Source: an uncultured Hyphomicrobiales bacterium (GTDB lineage Bacteria; Pseudomonadota; Alphaproteobacteria; Rhizobiales; Xanthobacteraceae). Taken from it: a stretch of 48,272 nucleotides of DNA. Below, piece by piece: positions 46,045 through 48,272 of the stretch. Within the stretch, counting starts at the first letter, position 1. Each line of letters opens with the position of its first letter. Under the pieces are notes generated by a model that saw only the letters and a program-made list of their open reading frames with translations, was not told the origin of the DNA and searched no databases. Made by a program: the position numbers and the translations under genes. The stretch is taken from the NCBI GenBank assembly GCA_903839845.1, contig CAIMEA010000210.1, forward strand, positions 1 to 48,272. Reading direction: 5' to 3'.

Positions 46045-46114
46045 ACGCCGGCACAAAAGAAAACGGAGCGAACCGCCTGGGTCCACTCCGCCTTGTCGAT
46101 GCGATCGGCCGGAT

Positions 46115-46360
46115 CTAGCGGCGGCAGTGACGATAGCCGTCGCGGCCGGTCCAGCAACGGCGATACGCGCGCCGATTGACGATGTTCGGACCGCCGGTCA
46201 CGGCGCCGACCACGCCACCGACAACCGCGCCGGGAGGTCCAGCGATAACCGCGCCGGCACCCGCGCCAATGGCAACGCCTTCCAGCGTTCCCGCTTGAGC
46301 CGCGATCGGCGCGGCGACCAGAGCCAGCGTCAGAAGTCCCGCCTTGAGAAACGAATTCAT
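46115..46360 (-). CDS. Secreted glycine-zipper small protein
   Basis: 81 aa. A signal peptide (residues 1-23, ending AAQA) is followed by a Gly/Ala/Val-rich glycine-zipper stretch (IGAGAGAVIAGPPGAVVGGVVGAVTGG) and a Cys-containing basic end RRCWTGRDGYRHCRR. Such proteins are usually outer-membrane or periplasmic and of unknown function. The ATG at 46360 follows AAGGAGA about 7 bases upstream. It converges with fabF. Confidence 0.85.
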   Translation of the reverse strand: MNSFLKAGLLTLALVAAPIAAQAGTLEGVAIGAGAGAVIAGPPGAVVGGVVGAVTGGPNIVNRRAYRRCWTGRDGYRHCRR

Positions 46361-46517
46361 AAAATCTCCTTGGTTACCTTATTCGTTATGAGGACAAGTT
46401 CGCCCAGGCCGAATGGTTCCCCTATTGGAACGAGCACAGTCGTCAATGGTTGGAATTAAAGGCATGCTGCGCTTCTAGCGGCGATTCCCTGACTTCAGCA
46501 AAAATGGACATTCGATC

Positions 46518-47471
46518 GTGCCAGACATCGTTACCATCACGATCAATCCCGCGATCGACATCTTCGTCAGCGTCGATCATGTCGAGCCAACCCTGAAGCT
46601 GCGCTGCTCCGCGCCCAAGCGCGATCCCGGCGGCGGCGGCATCAACGTCGCCCGCGTGGCGCATCGGCTCGGCAGCGACGTCGTCGCGATCTATCCGGTC
46701 GGCGGCGCCATCGGTAAATTGTTACAGCGGCTGGTCGAGCGCGAGGGGATCGACAGCATCGTGACACCGTCACATGTCGAGACGCGCGAAAACTTCACCG
46801 TCTTTGAAACGGACAGCGGCAACCAGTTCCGCTTCGTGCTGCCGGGTTCGGCCCTGCACCGCGCCGAATGGGAAGCCTGCCTCGAAAGGCTGGCGCAACT
46901 GCCGTCCGCGCCGCGATTTGTCGTCGCCAGCGGCAGCGTGCCGCCCGGCGTGCCCGACGATTTTTTCGCGCGCGTGGTGCGCGAAGCCAAACGGCACGGC
47001 GCGCGGACCGTGATCGATACCTCCGGGCCGGCACTGGTCGCCGCCCTTGATGAGGGCGTCACCTTGTTCAAGCCGAACCTCGATGAACTCGGCGGACTCG
47101 TTGGCAAAACGCTGGCCGGCGACGCTGCCTGCGTCGCCGCCTGCCGCGATCTGATTGTCGCCGGACGGAGCGAGGCCGTCGCTCTGACGCTCGGCGATAA
47201 AGGCGCGCTGCTGGTCACGGCCAGGCGCGTCTGGAAAGCCAGACCGCTCGACATTGAGGTGCTCAGCACGGTCGGCGCCGGCGACAGTTTTGTCGGCGGC
47301 ATGGTCTCGGCGCTCGCCGCCGGCAAACCGATCGAAGAGGCGTTTCGCACCGGCGTCGCCGCCGGCTCGGCCGCGGTGATGAGCCCCGGCACCGAACTGT
47401 GCAGCGAGGAAGATGTGAAGCGATTGTTGCCAACGGTGGAGATTGAGGAGATCGCGGCCGCGACGGCGTAG
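46518..47471 (+). CDS. pfkB: PfkB-family hexose kinase (1-phosphofructokinase/PfkB-like)
   Basis: ATP-dependent sugar kinase of 317 aa. The PfkB signatures are GGGGINVARVAHRLG near the N-terminus and DTSGPALVAA, KPNLDELGGL and TVGAGDSFVGGMVSAL with the catalytic Asp near residue 256. The sequence fits the 6-phosphofructokinase-2 / 1-phosphofructokinase / tagatose-6-phosphate kinase branch; the substrate cannot be fixed. Starts with GTG at 46518. It ends 4 bp before the convergent BNR gene. Confidence 0.88.
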   Translation: MPDIVTITINPAIDIFVSVDHVEPTLKLRCSAPKRDPGGGGINVARVAHRLGSDVVAIYPVGGAIGKLLQRLVEREGIDSIVTPSHVETRENFTVFETDSGNQFRFVLPGSALHRAEWEACLERLAQLPSAPRFVVASGSVPPGVPDDFFARVVREAKRHGARTVIDTSGPALVAALDEGVTLFKPNLDELGGLVGKTLAGDAACVAACRDLIVAGRSEAVALTLGDKGALLVTARRVWKARPLDIEVLSTVGAGDSFVGGMVSALAAGKPIEEAFRTGVAAGSAAVMSPGTELCSEEDVKRLLPTVEIEEIAAATA

Positions 47472-47475
47472 GCCC

Positions 47476-48272
47476 TCACCCCGGCAGCCACATGACGTGG
47501 CGGATTTCGCCAAGCCGGCGTTTCAATGCGGTCCAGCTCTCGCCGCCGTCGGTACTGCGATAAATTTGTCCGAGCGCGGCGGAAGCAAACATCAGTTTCG
47601 GATCGGTAGGATTGACCGCGATCGACCACATCGAACTATCGACGCTGCCCGGCAGCGCCACCTGCTGCCATTTTCCGCCGAGATCGGCGCTGCGATAAAG
47701 CCGCCCCCACGATCCGGGCGGGCCGTCGCCATTGGTCATGAACAGGACATTATCGCCCCCGGCGCGCGGCACGATGGCGCGCGTATAGGGCGACGGCGAC
47801 TCGAAGGCGCGCGGCTGCCAACTTTGGCCATCATCGACGCTGACATGCACACCGTTATCGGTGGTGGCGAAGACATGGCGCCGGCCGTTGTTGACGACGG
47901 CGAGGCCGTGAATGTCCTCGCTGGTCAGGCCTTGCGTGATGTTGTGCCAGGTGATGGCGCCGTCGGTGGTGCGCCAGATACTGCCAAGTTCGACGCCGGC
48001 CCAGCCGAGCCGCGCATCGACGGGATCGAGCAAAATCTGCGTGAACCGCGACTGCGCCATATTGGCGCAGATCTCCGGCACGGCGACATCGAGCTGCCGC
48101 CAGCCGCGGCCGTGATCGTCGGAACGAAACAAAGCGGCGAACTGAGTGCCGACAATGACGGTGTCGGGATTATGCGGCGAAAAGGCGATCGCGGTGATCT
48201 TGTGACGATCGTCCATCGGCGACGGCACATGCGTTAGTTTCTTCGCACGCCGGTCCAGCCGGAACAGGCCGC
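47476..48272 (-). CDS. BNR/sialidase-like repeat protein, N-terminal part outside the window
   Basis: 265 codons are visible and the frame runs off the window at 48272 without a start. The sequence contains repeated Asp-box-like units (IWRTTDGAITWHN, YRSADLGGKWQQ, YRSTDGGESWTAL) of a beta-propeller such as found in YCF48- and sialidase-type proteins. This fold often binds or stabilises proteins and need not be enzymatic. No catalytic residue can be assigned. The stop is 4 bp from the end of pfkB. Confidence 0.85.
   Translation of the reverse strand, partial: GLFRLDRRAKKLTHVPSPMDDRHKITAIAFSPHNPDTVIVGTQFAALFRSDDHGRGWRQLDVAVPEICANMAQSRFTQILLDPVDARLGWAGVELGSIWRTTDGAITWHNITQGLTSEDIHGLAVVNNGRRHVFATTDNGVHVSVDDGQSWQPRAFESPSPYTRAIVPRAGGDNVLFMTNGDGPPGSWGRLYRSADLGGKWQQVALPGSVDSSMWSIAVNPTDPKLMFASAALGQIYRSTDGGESWTALKRRLGEIRHVMWLPG

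Overview
The window is a GC-rich chromosomal segment of an alphaproteobacterium, most likely of the order Hyphomicrobiales near Bradyrhizobium, Rhodopseudomonas or Pseudolabrys. The evidence is the 5' end of a 16S rRNA gene with an alphaproteobacterial leader, a SAM-II riboswitch in front of metX, the gene orders metW-metX // chorismate mutase-hisC-tyrC, argH-lptM-lysA-TIGR02302 and HIG1-pduO-etfB-etfA-hbd, and several dispersed palindromic repeats of the kind common in that group. The species cannot be named from the sequence alone.

Layout. 1-1060: 5' part of 16S rRNA on the minus strand, with leader, boxA and promoter. 1.6-10.1 kb: M23 envelope peptidase, UvrD-family helicase, ClpB with a heat-shock-type promoter, a MOSC protein and a secreted CHAP-like hydrolase. 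10.4-15.5 kb: methionine genes metX-metW behind a SAM-II riboswitch, divergent from an aromatic amino acid operon (chorismate mutase, hisC, tyrC). 15.5-17.9 kb: a DODA-type dioxygenase and DoxX pair facing a LysR regulator. 17.9-24.2 kb: DUF2125 protein, ChaC-like cyclotransferase, PlsC, YdcF-like protein, FtsX, FtsE and a zinc-ribbon membrane protein.

24.2-26.05 kb is a gene-poor accessory pocket. It holds two large palindromic repeats, a strong promoter reading into a candidate structured RNA, a solitary ribbon-helix-helix regulator with a four-half-site operator, a tRNA-Thr(UGU) whose D-loop carries a 17-nt hairpin insertion, and a mosaic of short repeats. This is the most unusual part of the window.

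26-33.5 kb: TIGR02302 membrane protein, lysA, lptM, an unknown gene, a HigB/HigA-type toxin-antitoxin pair, argH and a divergent TlpA thioredoxin. 33.5-39.5 kb: a Ser/Thr-rich protein, a leaderless ArsR-SRPBCC-VOC-MAPEG cluster, then the acyl-CoA/electron-transfer group hbd, etfA, etfB, with cobalamin adenosyltransferase and a HIG1-like protein. 39.7-48.3 kb: a large family-2 glycosyltransferase with an extra N-terminal domain, SCO1 with a 59-residue membrane protein, a polysaccharide deacetylase, a BrnA-like orphan antitoxin pair, a small protein with a 13-bp tandem repeat in its leader, FabF, a glycine-zipper protein, a PfkB kinase and a truncated BNR-repeat protein.

Most genes are ordinary core metabolism. 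No insertion sequence, prophage or CRISPR array was seen. The best leads are the tRNA with the D-loop helix, the neighbouring RHH regulator and candidate RNA, the 13-bp tandem repeat leader, two promoters that predict leaderless mRNAs with operators over or next to the start codon, and a 49-bp palindrome that ends two unrelated genes by supplying part of their stop codons.
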